From Muscardinus avellanarius (taxonomy: Eukaryota > Chordata > Mammalia > Rodentia > Gliridae): a stretch of 64,000 nucleotides of DNA. The stretch's first letter is position 1; every line of letters begins with the position of its first letter. The notes under the pieces are model-generated. The model had not been told where the DNA came from. It saw only the letters and a list, made by a program, of their open reading frames with translations, and did no database searches. The DNA is taken from assembly GCA_963383645.1 (NCBI GenBank), contig OY726563.1, positions 39,151,831 to 39,215,830 on the forward strand. The letters are read 5' to 3'. Shown here piece after piece: positions 21,084 through 31,126 of this stretch. The position numbers were made by a program, and so were the translations under genes.

Positions 21084-21170
21084 ATCAGAATAAAAAAATA
21101 AAGGATGAAACTATAGCTTGGAGGTAGAATGCACTGGGTTAAATATCCAGTACCGCAAAGTAAAATTACA
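20741..21170 (+). mobile_element. B1 with three dID units
   Basis: B1 at 20741-20870, then dID units at about 20890-20943, 20990-21042 and 21100-21155, separated by A-rich spacers that include (AAAT)n at 21047-21085. Confidence 0.82.
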
Positions 21171-21540
21171 TTTAAAAGATGATGATTCTCATTCTAGGAT
21201 CCAAATAAATACGACACGGCAGTGGCAATGATTAGGAAACAAATATCTTTTGTGCATGAGGCCTTCACATGCCTGTGCCGTCACCACACATGGATGAAAA
21301 GTTGGAACTTTTATTTATGTAAGCAAGGGGAAAACTCCCCCAGTAATTTGTGAGAAACAGGCTGCATTACATTACTTATTAAACTGTAGCATGCCACCTT
21401 GGATAATTTTTTTCAGCATCTAAAGAAGAGAGATAATGAGGTATAGGATAGAAGAAATAAAAGCAATAGGTAGAAAGGAGATATTATAAAAGAGGAAAAT
21501 GTAACTTTAATATAAAAGCCTTGTGCTTAAGATCCTCCTT
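21171..21540. other. Repeat-poor AT-rich stretch, nothing recognised
   Basis: About 370 bp with no signature found. Confidence 0.45.
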
Positions 21541-22355
21541 CACTCCCCCAGCCAGGCCCCTCACTCCCAAGTTTCTGAGATATTTACATATCTTTACTCA
21601 TTCCCTGGAGATAAATACCTAGAGAAGTGTAGGGATATCTATTGATCAGACAACAGAGACCACACAAAAGATCCTGAAAGGTGACCGGACACCACACTGA
21701 AATTCATTCACTTGTAAAATACCTTGAGAACAGTTAATTAGCCCACCTACTGATAGTTCAGCAGGAGCGATATCTATTGATCAGACAACTGGGACCACAC
21801 AAAAGATCCAGAAAGGTGCCCAGACCACCATCCAGGAAACTCACTCACTTGTGATAATTACTTTAGGCCACTGTGAACTATCTTATCAATAACAATAGAG
21901 ACTCCAATTTAGGGCCCTGAAAGGGGACCACCAGATCATCCTAAGCCATCTAGAAATCTCCAGACTAATGTCATCCTCACATAGCTTCCCACGCCCCCCT
22001 TCCCAAGCCTTCTCCCCGCCACCACCAAGCCTATCTCTCACTCTGGAAATGGTTCCCATTCCCCCTTGGATGTATATTTCTAGCATTCCTAAATACATCT
22101 GTATAAGTCTCTTAATGGCTTGTGCTGAAAATTTTTCTCTAGTACAGAAGCCCAAGATCCCGCAGGTCCAGAGTCTGTTACCAGTGGCGCTGCCTCTGTG
22201 TGCGTGGGCTAGAGGCTGGACTTCACAAAGGCTCCAAGTCACGTTGGCAGGAAAATATGTTTTATTCAAAGTCAGCTTTAAAGGAAGAGAGGGGAAACTT
22301 TCTTGTTTCAGATATCCATCTTCGGAGAACTCAAAGGCAATGGGAGCCTTTTTAA
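21540..22355. mobile_element. LTR-like region with internal direct repeat
   Basis: Segments at 21634-21715 and 21769-21855 are direct repeats at a 135-bp period (both begin GATATCTATTGATCAGACAA). Further on, GTCTCTTAATGGCTTGTGCT..TTTTTCTCTAGTACA resembles the R/U5 end of an endogenous retroviral LTR on the plus strand. A minus-strand AATAAAACAT lies at about 22255-22265. Boundaries, class and orientation are unresolved. Confidence 0.35.
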
Positions 22356-22361
22356 GAGAAG

Positions 22362-22548
22362 AGGGGCAGCGGGGGTGGTGGCATACACCTGTAATCCTAG
22401 TACTTGGGGAACCGAGACAGGAGGATCATAAGTTTGAGGCCAGCCTCAGAAACTTAGCCACAGAGAACCTGTTTCAAACTAAAAAGGGCTGGAGGTGTAG
22501 CTTGGAGGTAAAATGCCCCTGGATTCAATTCCCAGGACCCCCCCCCCA
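22362..22548 (+). mobile_element. B1-dID SINE
   Basis: B1 at 22366-22470 and dID at 22486-22540. A C10 run replaces the usual tail start. Confidence 0.87.
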
Positions 22549-22721
22549 CTCTTGTAGGCAAATGGGTTGCAAATAGACAAAGAAAAGAAATCTACATATG
22601 TAGATTCAGATAGCAAAAGAATAGATCAGTCGCAGCTTCCTAAGGGCCTATCAGGCCAGGAGGCAGTCCTTTCAGTTTGTCCTCTCACCGTGAGAAAATG
22701 CAGAAAAATAACATCTTAGAG

Positions 22722-22930
22722 CATGGCACGGTGACACATGCCTGGAATCCCAGTATTTGGGAGGCTGAAACAGGGGGGGTCACAGGTTCCCAGCCAGCCT
22801 TAGCTACTTAATGAGGCCCCATGGAACTTAGTGAGATCCTGTTCTCAAATTAAAAAAATAAAATAAAATAAGGCTGGGGGTGTAGCTCAAAAGAAGAATG
22901 CCTCTGGATTCAATCCCCAGGACCATAAAA
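22722..22930 (+). mobile_element. B1-dID SINE
   Basis: Complete dimer with a (AAAAT)n linker. Confidence 0.88.
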
Positions 22931-22988
22931 TGAATAAATACATATATTTAATTAAATACATTATCAAGAAGTCAAATTAAGGGGGAGA

Positions 22989-23205
22989 AGCCAGGTGTGG
23001 TGGTGCATACTTGTAATCCCAGTACTTTTGGAGGCTGAGACAAGAGGATCACAGGTTCCTAGCCAGCCTTACATATTTAGTGAGGCCTGCTGCAACTTCG
23101 TGACACCCTGTTTCAAAATAAAGTATTAAAAAAGAGCTGGGAGTATAGCTTGGAGATAGAAGGCCCTTGGATTCAATCCCTAGTTCCACAAAGAAAAAAA
23201 AATAA
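22989..23205 (+). mobile_element. B1-dID SINE
   Basis: Complete dimer ending CAATCCCTAGTTCCA with an A-rich tail. Confidence 0.88.
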
Positions 23206-23364
23206 GGAGGGGGAGCCTGTTTCAAGTTGAGTTTCCCTCTCTCTTCCACTGGGAACTCCTTCAGCTCCTTCACAAAATTCTCTCTTCTACCATGACAATA
23301 ACTCACTTGCTTGAAAATGATCATGGAAATATTGTCAAGGTCTCAGAAAGTGAAGGGCGGTATG

Positions 23365-24006
23365 TTTTTTTTCTCATATTGAGAAGATAGAAAGAAATTG
23401 GGAAACAAAAGGGACTCCAGATAAAGGAAGGGAGACTCCGGTGGAGTGATGGACAGAGTTTGGGGGAGGTAGAGAGCCAGGAGGAGACTTGATGAAGGAA
23501 ACAGTTCAACTAATGCTATGTACATATATGAAATTATCAATACCTGATAAGTTGGGTCCTGCACTCATGTGACTTTGTGTCACATGACCTCTGCAGGGCA
23601 AGGGAGGAGCTGAAACCTCTGCGAGAATTGGGCGTTCCCGCGAGTAAACCCTCATCTCGCTAGATGCATACCTTGAAAAGGAGAGCCCGTGTCCTCTAGC
23701 TTTGAACAGGCGCACGGGCCCCACGGTGCCTCGCCCTGATCCCCAGGAGAGCGGTGCCATTAAAACTTTACATGCCACGTGTACCGGACCTCTCTCGTGT
23801 TTTTCACACTCCGCCGTACTCACATTATTTTTATTTTACTCGCATTAATTTTTTATTTTACTTATCAATACCAATTATCGATATCAGTCTTAACATGTAT
23901 GGGAGAAGGAAGGTAGTGGGTTGGGATGTGGAGGGAACAAGAGCTGTGCACATGTGTGAGCCTCATTGTGATGTATGATTACAGTGCATCAATAAAGTAC
24001 ATTTTA
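23365..24006 (+). mobile_element. L1 3' UTR fragment split by a solo LTR
   Basis: 23365-23544 and 23868-24006 join into one L1-like 3' UTR that ends ATTACAGTGCATCAATAAAG, comparable with AATACAATGCACCAATAAAA of the L1 at 46270-46287. The join is exact when the LTR and one copy of its TSD are removed. Confidence 0.65.
23545..23867 (+). mobile_element. Solo LTR of an endogenous retrovirus
   Basis: The ends are perfect inverted repeats (TGATAAG at 23545-23551, CTTATCA at 23861-23867), giving TG...CA termini. A 5-bp TSD ATACC lies at 23540-23544 and 23868-23872. Inside are a CpG-rich body, ATTAAA at 23759-23764 and a terminal AT-rich part. At 323 bp it is short, and no internal retroviral region is present. 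The ERV class is not assigned; a 5-bp TSD fits several. Confidence 0.8.
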
Positions 24007-24016
24007 TTTATTTATT

Positions 24017-24218
24017 TTTTATTTTACTTTATTTTATTTTGGTGGTACTGGGGTTCCTGGAAACCCTTCTACCTCCGGGCTACACTCCCAGACCTATTTT
24101 ATACTTTTATTTGGAAACAGGGTCTCTTAAGCCAGCGAGGCTGGCTTGGAACCTGCACGATCCTCCTGTCCCGGCCTCCCAAGCGCGGGGATTACAAGCG
24201 TGCGCCACCACGCCCGGC
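24017..24218 (-). mobile_element. Young B1-dID SINE, rearranged subfamily (copy 2)
   Basis: The reversed dID reads GGGGTTCCTGGAAACCCTTC and the B1 half has AAGCCAGCGAGGCTGGCTT, the two changes shared with the copy at 8430. TSD about AAAGTACATTTT on both sides. Confidence 0.92.
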
Positions 24219-24299
24219 CAATATAAAGTACATTTTGAAAGATGATTGTGCCTTGGTACTTATGACAGGTAATGCAAATTGTCATCATGAAGATGTCTT

Positions 24300-24485
24300 T
24301 TTATTTATTTATTTTTGTACTGGGGATTGAACCCAGGGGTGTTTTACCTCTGAGCTACACTCTGAGCACTTTATTATTTTTATTTGAAAACAGGGTCTTG
24401 TTAAGTTCCTGAGAGTCTTGCTAAATTTCTGAGACTGGCCTCAACCCTGTGATCTTTCTGTCTCAGTTTCCCAGGTATGTAGGTG
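24300..24485 (-). mobile_element. B1-dID SINE
   Basis: Reversed dID then reversed B1; the outer B1 end is lost after CCCAGGTATG. Confidence 0.83.
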
Positions 24486-24798
24486 TTTCAGAGTTCCCAT
24501 GTTTTAGGTAGGGCTCAACATGAGGAAGAGACCAATTGCGTTTATTTGTGGAACAAAAATGAGCGCAGGAAGGCATAAAAGGCATGGGGAATTTAGGCAC
24601 TGACCAGTTTTGAAATCTTGATTTTTCCTCAGTACTGTGCCCTTAGCTCCATTAACACTCATGGCTGTCATGGAGCCCACAGCCTGGGCTAGGGTAGGGC
24701 AAGGACACAAAATGTAATGTGTGTCACTTTCTGGAGATAAGCCTTGAATGTACAATCCTGAGAGGGTGAGGGAGAATTTTGCTTTCAAATGGTAAAAT
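24486..24798. other. Repeat-poor stretch, nothing recognised
   Basis: A 94-codon minus-strand frame lies here without motif or splice support. Confidence 0.4.
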
Positions 24799-25018
24799 TG
24801 GCTGGGTGTGGTGGTGCACGCCTGTAATCAGGGAGGCTGAGACAGGCTGTAATCAGGGAGGCAGTAATCAGTGAGGCTGAGACAGGTAGATTGCATTTTC
24901 CAGGCCAGCCTCGGCAATTTAGTGAGAACCTCTTTCAAAATAAAAAAATAAAATATGACTGGAGGTGTAGCTCGGAGGTAGAATGCACCTGGGTTCAATC
25001 CCCAGCCTCCTCACCCCA
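24799..25018 (+). mobile_element. B1-dID SINE with triplicated B1 segment
   Basis: The GTAATCAGGGAGGCTGAGAC segment occurs three times in slightly different forms (24823-24880), a local tandem duplication. dID is complete. Confidence 0.87.
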
Positions 25019-25116
25019 CAAAAGGAATAAAATTAATAGCTTAGAAATGATTGCTTTAAAGGCTAGGCCATGATGCCAGTTGTATCCAGAAACCTTCATG
25101 AGCAAAATTTTGGTAG

Positions 25117-25425
25117 ATGGAAATGGTGGTACATGACTGTAATCCCAGTATTTGGGAATCTAAAACAAGAGGATTACAGGTTCAAGGCCAGCCTCAACAA
25201 TTTAGTTAGACCCTGTTTCAAAATAAAAATAAAAAGGGTTGGGGGTATAGCTCAGAAATAGAATGCCCCTGAGTTCAATCCCTAGTAGCAAAAGAAAAAC
25301 AACAAAAACAAACAAAAAAGCACAAAAACAAAATTAAAATTAATGGAAAGGAACCAGAGTGTGTGGAGGTGTAGCTCAGAGGTAGAATGCATCTGGGTTC
25401 TATTCTCATTACAAAAAAAAAAAAT
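25117..25425 (+). mobile_element. B1-dID-dID SINE
   Basis: B1 at 25117-25222, dID at 25238-25290, an A-rich spacer of about 65 bp, and a second dID at 25357-25412. Confidence 0.82.
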
Positions 25426-25509
25426 TGGTGCCCAAAATTGGGGCAGAAAAAAAGGTACAGGAAAGTGAAAAGAGTGAATAGGAGCTCAGGCAGGGAAGGG
25501 ACATATCTT

Positions 25510-25702
25510 ACCAGGCATCGTGACAGACTCCTGTAATCCCAGAGGAGGCTGAGACAAGAAGATAGCAGGTTTGAGGCCAGCCTCAGCAATTTAGTGGGGC
25601 TCTCAGTAATCTAGGAAGACCCTGTTTCCAAATAAAAATAAAATAGGGCTGGGGATGTAGCTTGGAGATAGAATGCCTCTGGGTTTGATTGCCAGTACCA
25701 CA
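25510..25702 (+). mobile_element. B1-dID SINE
   Basis: B1 has a small internal deletion; the dID ends GTTTGATTGCCAGTACCAC. Confidence 0.87.
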
Positions 25703-25732
25703 GAAAACAAAAAGAATAGGGAAAATTGGCTG

Positions 25733-26222
25733 AAAACCCCGAAGGGCTATCGGGGCTCTGGTGTCTAGCTGCTCCCTTCAGGTCACTACCCGAGTGTAGC
25801 CCGGGCCAAGTGCCTTCAATTACACTCCATCTTTTCTCAAAGCTATCGCGACCTGCAACAGAGAGAGAAGCTCCCCAACGAGGAGGGGTTCCCAGAGTGG
25901 GTAACCGTCTTGGTGACTGTGCTAGGGGTTTATATATGTCTGCATGTCCTCTGTTGGTTGGAGTTTGGGATTCTGGGAAGCAGCTCTCAGAATTTGCATA
26001 GGGTATTCGCATGTCCTTTGAGGGGTCTCCTTTCAGTAGGAGTGTCATTTGCATGTCCTTTGAAGGGTCTCCTTTCAGTAGGAGTGTCAGACTTGCTCCA
26101 GTGATGTCTCCTGGGTTTGTTGATTAGTAAACAGATGGTTTTGTGAAGCTTTGGTTGTTCTTATCTCTGAACCTTGGAAGAGCTGATATTCGTCGCCCCT
26201 CAGGAAATTAAGTTTTTTCTAC
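25733..26222 (-). promoter_or_regulatory. LTR-like promoter: duplicated octamer unit and TATA box
   Basis: On the minus strand two 42-bp tandem units (26047-26088, then 26005-26046) each begin at an octamer-type site (ATGCAAAT at 26047-26054, ATGCGAAT at 26005-26012). A third ATGCAAAT is at 25992-25999. TATATAAA follows at 25929-25936 and a CpG-rich leader after that. Direct-repeat enhancers upstream of TATA are typical of a retroviral LTR U3. No terminal repeat or TSD was found, so a host promoter is possible. Confidence 0.4.
26005..26088. repeat. 42-bp tandem duplication
   Basis: Two copies differing at two positions; unit start ATTCGCATGTCC / ATTTGCATGTCC. Confidence 0.9.
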
Positions 26223-26417
26223 AGAGGCCTCTTCCCTATCTGCCTACTTCCTTTCTATCTCCTCAGTAAAGTGAGAGACACGGAAACAGCTGCCTCTGGG
26301 AGAAGAATATGTTATTCACAGTTCCCAAGAGGAGGGGGTGGGTTATACCATGCTGGGACATCTGGGGAAATACCAGGTTCAGGTAGAAAGCAGAAAGGGT
26401 AAGAAGAAAAGCCATAG

Positions 26418-26615
26418 AGCCAAGTGTGATGGCACACTCCTATAATCCCAGTGCTCGGGAGGCTGAGACAGGAGGATCGCAGGTTTATAGCCAATCTCAG
26501 CTACTTAATGAGGCACTCCACAACTTAGTGAGATCCTGTTTCAAAATAAAGAATAAAACGTAAGCCTGGGGGGTGTATCTCGGAGGTAGAATGCCCCTGG
26601 GCTCAATCCCTAGCA

Positions 26616-26650
<35 letters not shown>

Positions 26651-26733
26651 GATAAAATAAAATTAAAATTAAAAATGAAAGAAGGCTGGGAATGTAGCTC
26701 AGAGGTAGAATGCCCCTGGGTTCAATCCTCAGT

Positions 26734-26735
<2 letters not shown>
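26418..26735 (+). mobile_element. B1-dID-dID SINE
   Basis: B1 at 26421-26545, dID at 26565-26615, (CA)n spacer at 26618-26648 and a second dID at 26684-26733. Confidence 0.85.
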
Positions 26736-26806
<71 letters not shown>

Positions 26807-26890
26807 AGAAGAAGAAGAAGAAGAAGGAGGAGGAGGAGGAGGAGGAGGAGGAGGAGGGGAGGGGAGGGGAGGAAGAGAGAGAGGGGGGGA
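26736..26890. repeat. Compound (GA)n(GAA)n(GGA)n tract
   Basis: GA units, then GAA, then GGA and G-rich units in order, continuing from the end of the second dID unit. Confidence 0.95.
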
Positions 26891-27205
26891 GAAAGATGGG
26901 CACAACTTTTATTAAGGTTTTGCAGGACAGAGTTGACAAGGCTAGGGGAGCGGTTTAGGATTGGCTAAATTGTCTCATTTCAGTGAGCTCTGGGCTTCAA
27001 GGGTGGTCCCTTGTAGTTTAGTAGCTAGCTCTGAGATGATTTAGGGAAAATATTGGCTTCCTGTGTAAGATAAAAGAGGTGGTGTGGGCTTTCCATTGCA
27101 TGGTTTACATATGAAAGATATACAGGCAGGCAAGTAGTTAGATCTTTCTAGGAATTAGCTGGTCCTGGCCCAGAGATGAGGGCAGTGTCTTCAGGTCCCA
27201 AGGTG
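26891..27205 (-). mobile_element. LTR-like fragment, minus strand
   Basis: The minus strand contains CAAAACCTTAATAAAAGTTG with an AATAAA, preceded by sequence with the feel of an LTR U3. The presumed U5 side is replaced by the purine tract. Assignment rests on the poly(A)-signal context only. Confidence 0.35.
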
Positions 27206-27256
27206 TCAAAGCATAATAAATTTTTTAAAAATTAAAAACATAATTAATAAAAGTTT

Positions 27257-27454
27257 TTTCATGGTACTGGGAATCAAATTCAGGAGAGTTCCTCCTCTGA
27301 GCCACACCCCAATTCCTATTTTATGTTTTCGTTCAAAACGTCTCACAAAGTTGCTGAGTCTTGCTGCCTTGTCGAGGCTGTCCTCGAATCTATGATCCTC
27401 TTGTCTCACCCTCCCAAGTACTGGTATTAGAAGTGTGTGCAATCACGCCCAGCT
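27257..27454 (-). mobile_element. B1-dID SINE
   Basis: Old copy: reversed dID (TACTGGGAATCAAATTCAGG) then reversed B1 ending CGCCCAGCT. Confidence 0.83.
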
Positions 27455-27491
27455 CAAAGAAGCATTTTCTGTCTTTATTGGAATACTAATT

Positions 27492-27538
27492 TGTGTATTT
27501 GTGTGTGCATGTGTGTGCATGCACATGCATGCTGCTTG
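27492..27538. repeat. Alternating purine-pyrimidine (TG/CA) tract
   Basis: TGTG and TGCATG units, an alternating sequence of the kind able to adopt Z-DNA. Confidence 0.75.
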
Positions 27539-27591
27539 TAAAGACCAAATTCTTTTCTGGTGATAAATCCCAAGTTTTTTGTTTTTTTGGT

Positions 27592-27792
27592 TTGTTTGTT
27601 TTGGTACTGGGAATTGACCCCAAAGGCATTCTTCCTCAAAGCTATACTCCCAGCCCTTTTTTATTCTGAAACAGGGTCTTGTTAGGTTCCTAAGGGTCTT
27701 GCTAAATTGCTGAGGCTGGCCTCAAACCTACAGTCCTCCTGTCTTTGCTTCCCAAATGCTGGTACTCCAGACATGTACCATCATGCCTGGCT
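27592..27792 (-). mobile_element. B1-dID SINE
   Basis: Reversed dID and reversed B1 ending TGCCTGGCT; (GTTT)n on the tail side. Confidence 0.84.
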
Positions 27793-27818
27793 AATTTCCA
27801 ATTTAAAGTTAACTTCAT

Positions 27819-27957
27819 GAGCTGTGACAGAAGGATTGCAGGTTCAAGGCCAGCCTCAGCAACTTAGTGAGGCCTGGCTTTAAAATTTAAAAATTTGAGA
27901 AGGGCTAGGGATGTAGCTGGGAGAATAAACACTCCTGGGTTCAATCTCCAGTACCAA
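27819..27957 (+). mobile_element. 5'-truncated B1-dID SINE
   Basis: B1 begins at its middle (GAGCTGTGACAGAAGGATTG) and dID follows. Confidence 0.8.
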
Positions 27958-28098
27958 ATACATGAATAAATAAATATTCATAAATTTAGACAAATATATC
28001 AAGTCATTATGTCTAAGACTGAGGACTAAGAACCCCTGGAAATAAAAAAATTATGGGTTCAAGAGATTTTTTTAGCTATTAAAAATGTTTTATACTTA

Positions 28099-28300
28099 GC
28101 CTAGCATGATGGCACAAGCCTGTAATCCCAGTACTTGAGAGGCTTCGACAGGAGGATCACAGGTTCGAGGCCAGCCTCACCAACTTAGTGAGACTCTCAG
28201 CAACTTAGTGAAACCCTGTTTCAAACTAAAAAATTAAAAAAGGACTGGAGGTGTATCCTGGAGGTAGAATGCCTTTAAGTTCAATCTCCAGTACAAAAAA
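28099..28300 (+). mobile_element. B1-dID SINE
   Basis: Complete dimer; dID at 28246-28293. Confidence 0.87.
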
Positions 28301-28384
28301 AAGTTTCAAATTTCATGTTGAAAAACATATTGTATTGTGGCACAATAATTCACATTAACTATATCAACACTCCCATTCAGTTGA

Positions 28385-28948
28385 CGAATGGAAGGCATTA
28401 CACTTTTATTGTTTTTTTAGAAGTTAATCTTTCAAAGCAGTATTTATGACATGAGAAATATTAAAAAGTTCACAGATCATCTCCATATAAGTTATTCCTG
28501 TCTTTCTCTTCTCAAGACTCGTTTGCTAAACCCCGAACACCGTGCGTGCATGGTACGCGCGTGCGTTTTCTCACAAACACTAAGATCCTCCGATACTACT
28601 TTCAGGAAGTGTTATGTAGGTCAGTTAACTGATTTGAGAGTCAAATCACTTTATCTGTGTGTATGTGGCAAGACAAATAGGAGGGGAAATGTCCACTCTT
28701 AGGAGAATTTGCTGTCCTTGGGGTAGAAAAGTGGCCGATCCACATCGTTATCGCTCACTGAGCAGGTTGCTGTGTACAGAGCATCGGCTCTTCCGCATCT
28801 GAAGAGTTTTTTCAAAGAAATCACAGTTCCTTCCAAACTTTGTTCGGATCATTGAAGCTGAGGTTTCAGTGATACTTGAAATCTTTTCTGGGCTGAAAAG
28901 TCTAGAGAATCCCCCAACAGGACCATAATAAAGTCTGGGAATTGCTCT
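28385..28948 (-). other. Possible terminal exon of an unrecognised gene
   Basis: Read on the minus strand: the acceptor-like CTCTGCCCCTGCCAG ends at 28949, an open frame of about 66 codons runs from 28948 to a TAA at 28748-28750, and AATAAAAG lies at about 28404-28411. A second, overlapping frame stays open from 28848 to a TAA at 28699-28701 and could be read from a weaker acceptor ending at 28799. No family is recognised in either. The patch 28310-29215 is SINE-free. Chance or a noncoding exon remain possible. Confidence 0.3.
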
Positions 28949-28949
28949 C

Positions 28950-29215
28950 TGGCAGGGGCAGAGTTTTCATGAGGGATTTAAGAAGCCTTAAGTGTGTGCT
29001 TAGCCGGCTATAAGGGAAGCCATGCGCACGCCAGCGAAATAGAGCGCTACACTACGAAGCATTTCACGGCCCACAAGCTGGCCAGTACTCATGTGGATAA
29101 CTGGGGCACGGCACTGATATTTCCTTATTTTATTTATTTTTTGTTTTGCTGAAAACCTATGGCCTGCTGAGGCACATCTACCTCATGCTTAGCATTGTTA
29201 TTTTTTTTCCCTGCG
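28950..29215. other. Repeat-poor stretch with several CpGs
   Basis: Lies upstream (minus sense) of the possible terminal exon; no element recognised. Confidence 0.4.
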
Positions 29216-29280
29216 TTTTCTTATGTTTCTTCCTTGTAAACTTTTTCTTTCTTTCTTTCTTTCTTTTTTTTTTTTTTTTT

Positions 29281-29706
29281 TGGTGGCACTGGGGAATAAA
29301 CCCAGTGGCATTCTACCTCTGAGCTATACCCCAGGCCCTTTTTTTTTTTTTTTTTTTGGTGGTACTGGGGATGGAACCCAGAGGCTTTCTACCTCCGGGC
29401 TATACTCCCAGACCTTTTTTATATTTTATTTGGAAACAGGGTCTCACTAAGTTGCTGAGAGCCTCACTAAGTAGCTGAGGCTGGCTTCAAACCTGCGCGA
29501 TCCTCCTGTCTCAGCCTCCCAAGCGCGGAGATTACAAGCGTGCGCCACCACGCCCGGCTAGCCCAGGCCCTTTTTATTATTTGTTTTGAAACAGGGTCTC
29601 GCTAAGTTTCTAAGAGTCCCACTAAAAGTTGCCGAGGCTGGCCTCAAACCTTCAGTTCGCCCGTCTCAGCCTCCCAAGTACTGGGATTATATGTATCACC
29701 ACATCA
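29281..29706 (-). mobile_element. Old B1-dID SINE split by a young SINE
   Basis: Reversed dID at 29281-29341 and reversed B1 at 29566-29706. A (CTTT)n and poly(T) tail lies at 29244-29281. Confidence 0.85.
29342..29565 (-). mobile_element. Young B1-dID SINE
   Basis: Nearly undamaged copy ending CCACCACGCCCGGC. TSD about CCCAGGCCCTTTTT on both sides. Confidence 0.92.
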
Positions 29707-30327
29707 GGCTCCTTCTCAAACTTTTATTTCTCTAATTCCTTTCCTAAGTTCCTGTCATTTCTTTCTCCTCCTATTTTCAATCAGTAAACAATTAGATGAG
29801 TGTTTAATTATATTGGCTAGATATACTTATTGACATTTCTTAACTTAAATGAGTAAGGAACAAGAGCCCAATGTTCAGTCCCTTCACATCATTTTGAATC
29901 TTCTAGAAGTACCGAGAATGGGTTCTCCTTATTCCCTTCCCACGAAGCATGCCTTTCTGAACATTGTAATTATTAGTAAAAGCATCAGCCAGTAGCTTGC
30001 CTGGGGCAGCCCTGCAAAATGAGGAATCTGCAAGGCTCTCAGGGTGGGATGTGGAGAAAGACCTGGAGGTTCACAGAGGCCATGGGGTTTGATTCCTAGG
30101 AGGCGATCTAGAATCAGGAGAAGCCGCACACTGGGTTATTCAGAAATGAAGGAAGCAGTTCCCTTTGCTCACAGCTGAAAGCATGATAGAAAACTGCAAA
30201 GAATTTACAGAGATGGAGTGAGACGCATCTATTGTGGTAGAGAAGATAGAGGAACTTAGTTTCATTGAAACTGCTCAATACACCAGCCCTCAACTAAGTG
30301 CTTTATGCACAATATCTCATTTAACCC
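29707..30327. other. Repeat-poor stretch, nothing recognised
   Basis: About 620 bp; the 66-codon minus frame at 29929-30129 has no support. Confidence 0.45.
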
Positions 30328-30365
30328 TTTTTAATTTTAATTTAATTTAATTTAAATTAAATTTG

Positions 30366-30545
30366 CGGAGGATACTGGGGACTGAATCCAGGGACATTCT
30401 ACCTCCAAGCTACACCCCCAGCCCTATTTTATTTTTTATTTTGAAACAGAGTCTCACTAAGTTCCTGAGGCTGGTCTCAAACCTGTGATTCTACTATCTC
30501 AGCCTCCCAAGTACTGAGATCACAGGTGTGCGATGCTGCACCTGG
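30366..30545 (-). mobile_element. B1-dID SINE
   Basis: Reversed dID then B1 ending GCACCTGG. An AT palindromic run (TTAATTT units) lies at 30328-30363. Confidence 0.85.
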
Positions 30546-30686
30546 ATGCATTTAACCCTTTTACCTAGCTATTATTATTATTGCCATTTCATATTTGAGG
30601 GAATTGTCCAGGGTCATATATTTAGCAACTGGTAGAGTCAGAATTTGCATTTGGTTTCCTGACTGCAGAGCATATATGCTTTCTTT

Positions 30687-31126
30687 TGTGTGTGTGTGTG
30701 TGATACTAGGGATGGAACCCAGGGACATTCTACCTCCGAGATACACCCCCAGCCCTAGTTTTTCATCTTTATTTATTTATTATTTTTTTTGCTGGTCTGG
30801 GGATGGAACCCAGGGGCATTTGACCTCTGAGTTACACCCCTTGCCCTATTTTTTATTCTTTATTTTGAAACCGGGTCTCACTGAGTCGCAGAGGGCCTCA
30901 CTAAGTAGCTGAGGCTGTCCGCGAACCGCGATCCTCCAGTGTCAGCCTCCCAAATGCTGGGATTACAAGCGTGCGCCACCACACCTGGCTCATCTTTATT
31001 TTGAAACAGGGTATTACTAAGTTGCAGAGGGCCTCACTAAGTAGCCAAGGCTGTCCACGAACCTCGATCCTCCTGTCTCAGCCTCCCAAATGCTGAGATT
31101 ACAAGCGTGCGCCACCACGCCCAGCT
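30687..31126 (-). mobile_element. Old B1-dID SINE split by a younger SINE
   Basis: (GT)n at 30687-30702, reversed dID to about 30765, and reversed B1 at 30991-31126. Confidence 0.84.
30779..30990 (-). mobile_element. B1-dID SINE nested in an older copy
   Basis: Close relative of the copies at 302 and 40790 (TGGGGATGGAACCCAGGGGC). TSD about TCATCTTTATTT on both sides. Confidence 0.9.

Noticed and set aside
21968..22576. 202-codon open frame
   Set aside because: It spans LTR-like sequence and reads through a plus-strand B1-dID SINE.
23545..23867. LINE-mobilised element with an 11-bp TSD (TTATCAATACC)
   Set aside because: The extra 6 bp of matching sequence include the LTR end itself (TATCA); TG...CA ends with inverted repeats and a 5-bp TSD fit an LTR better, and there is no A tail.
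26573..26968. Arg/Glu repeat frame
   Set aside because: Reads through a dID unit and the (GA)n(GAA)n(GGA)n tract.
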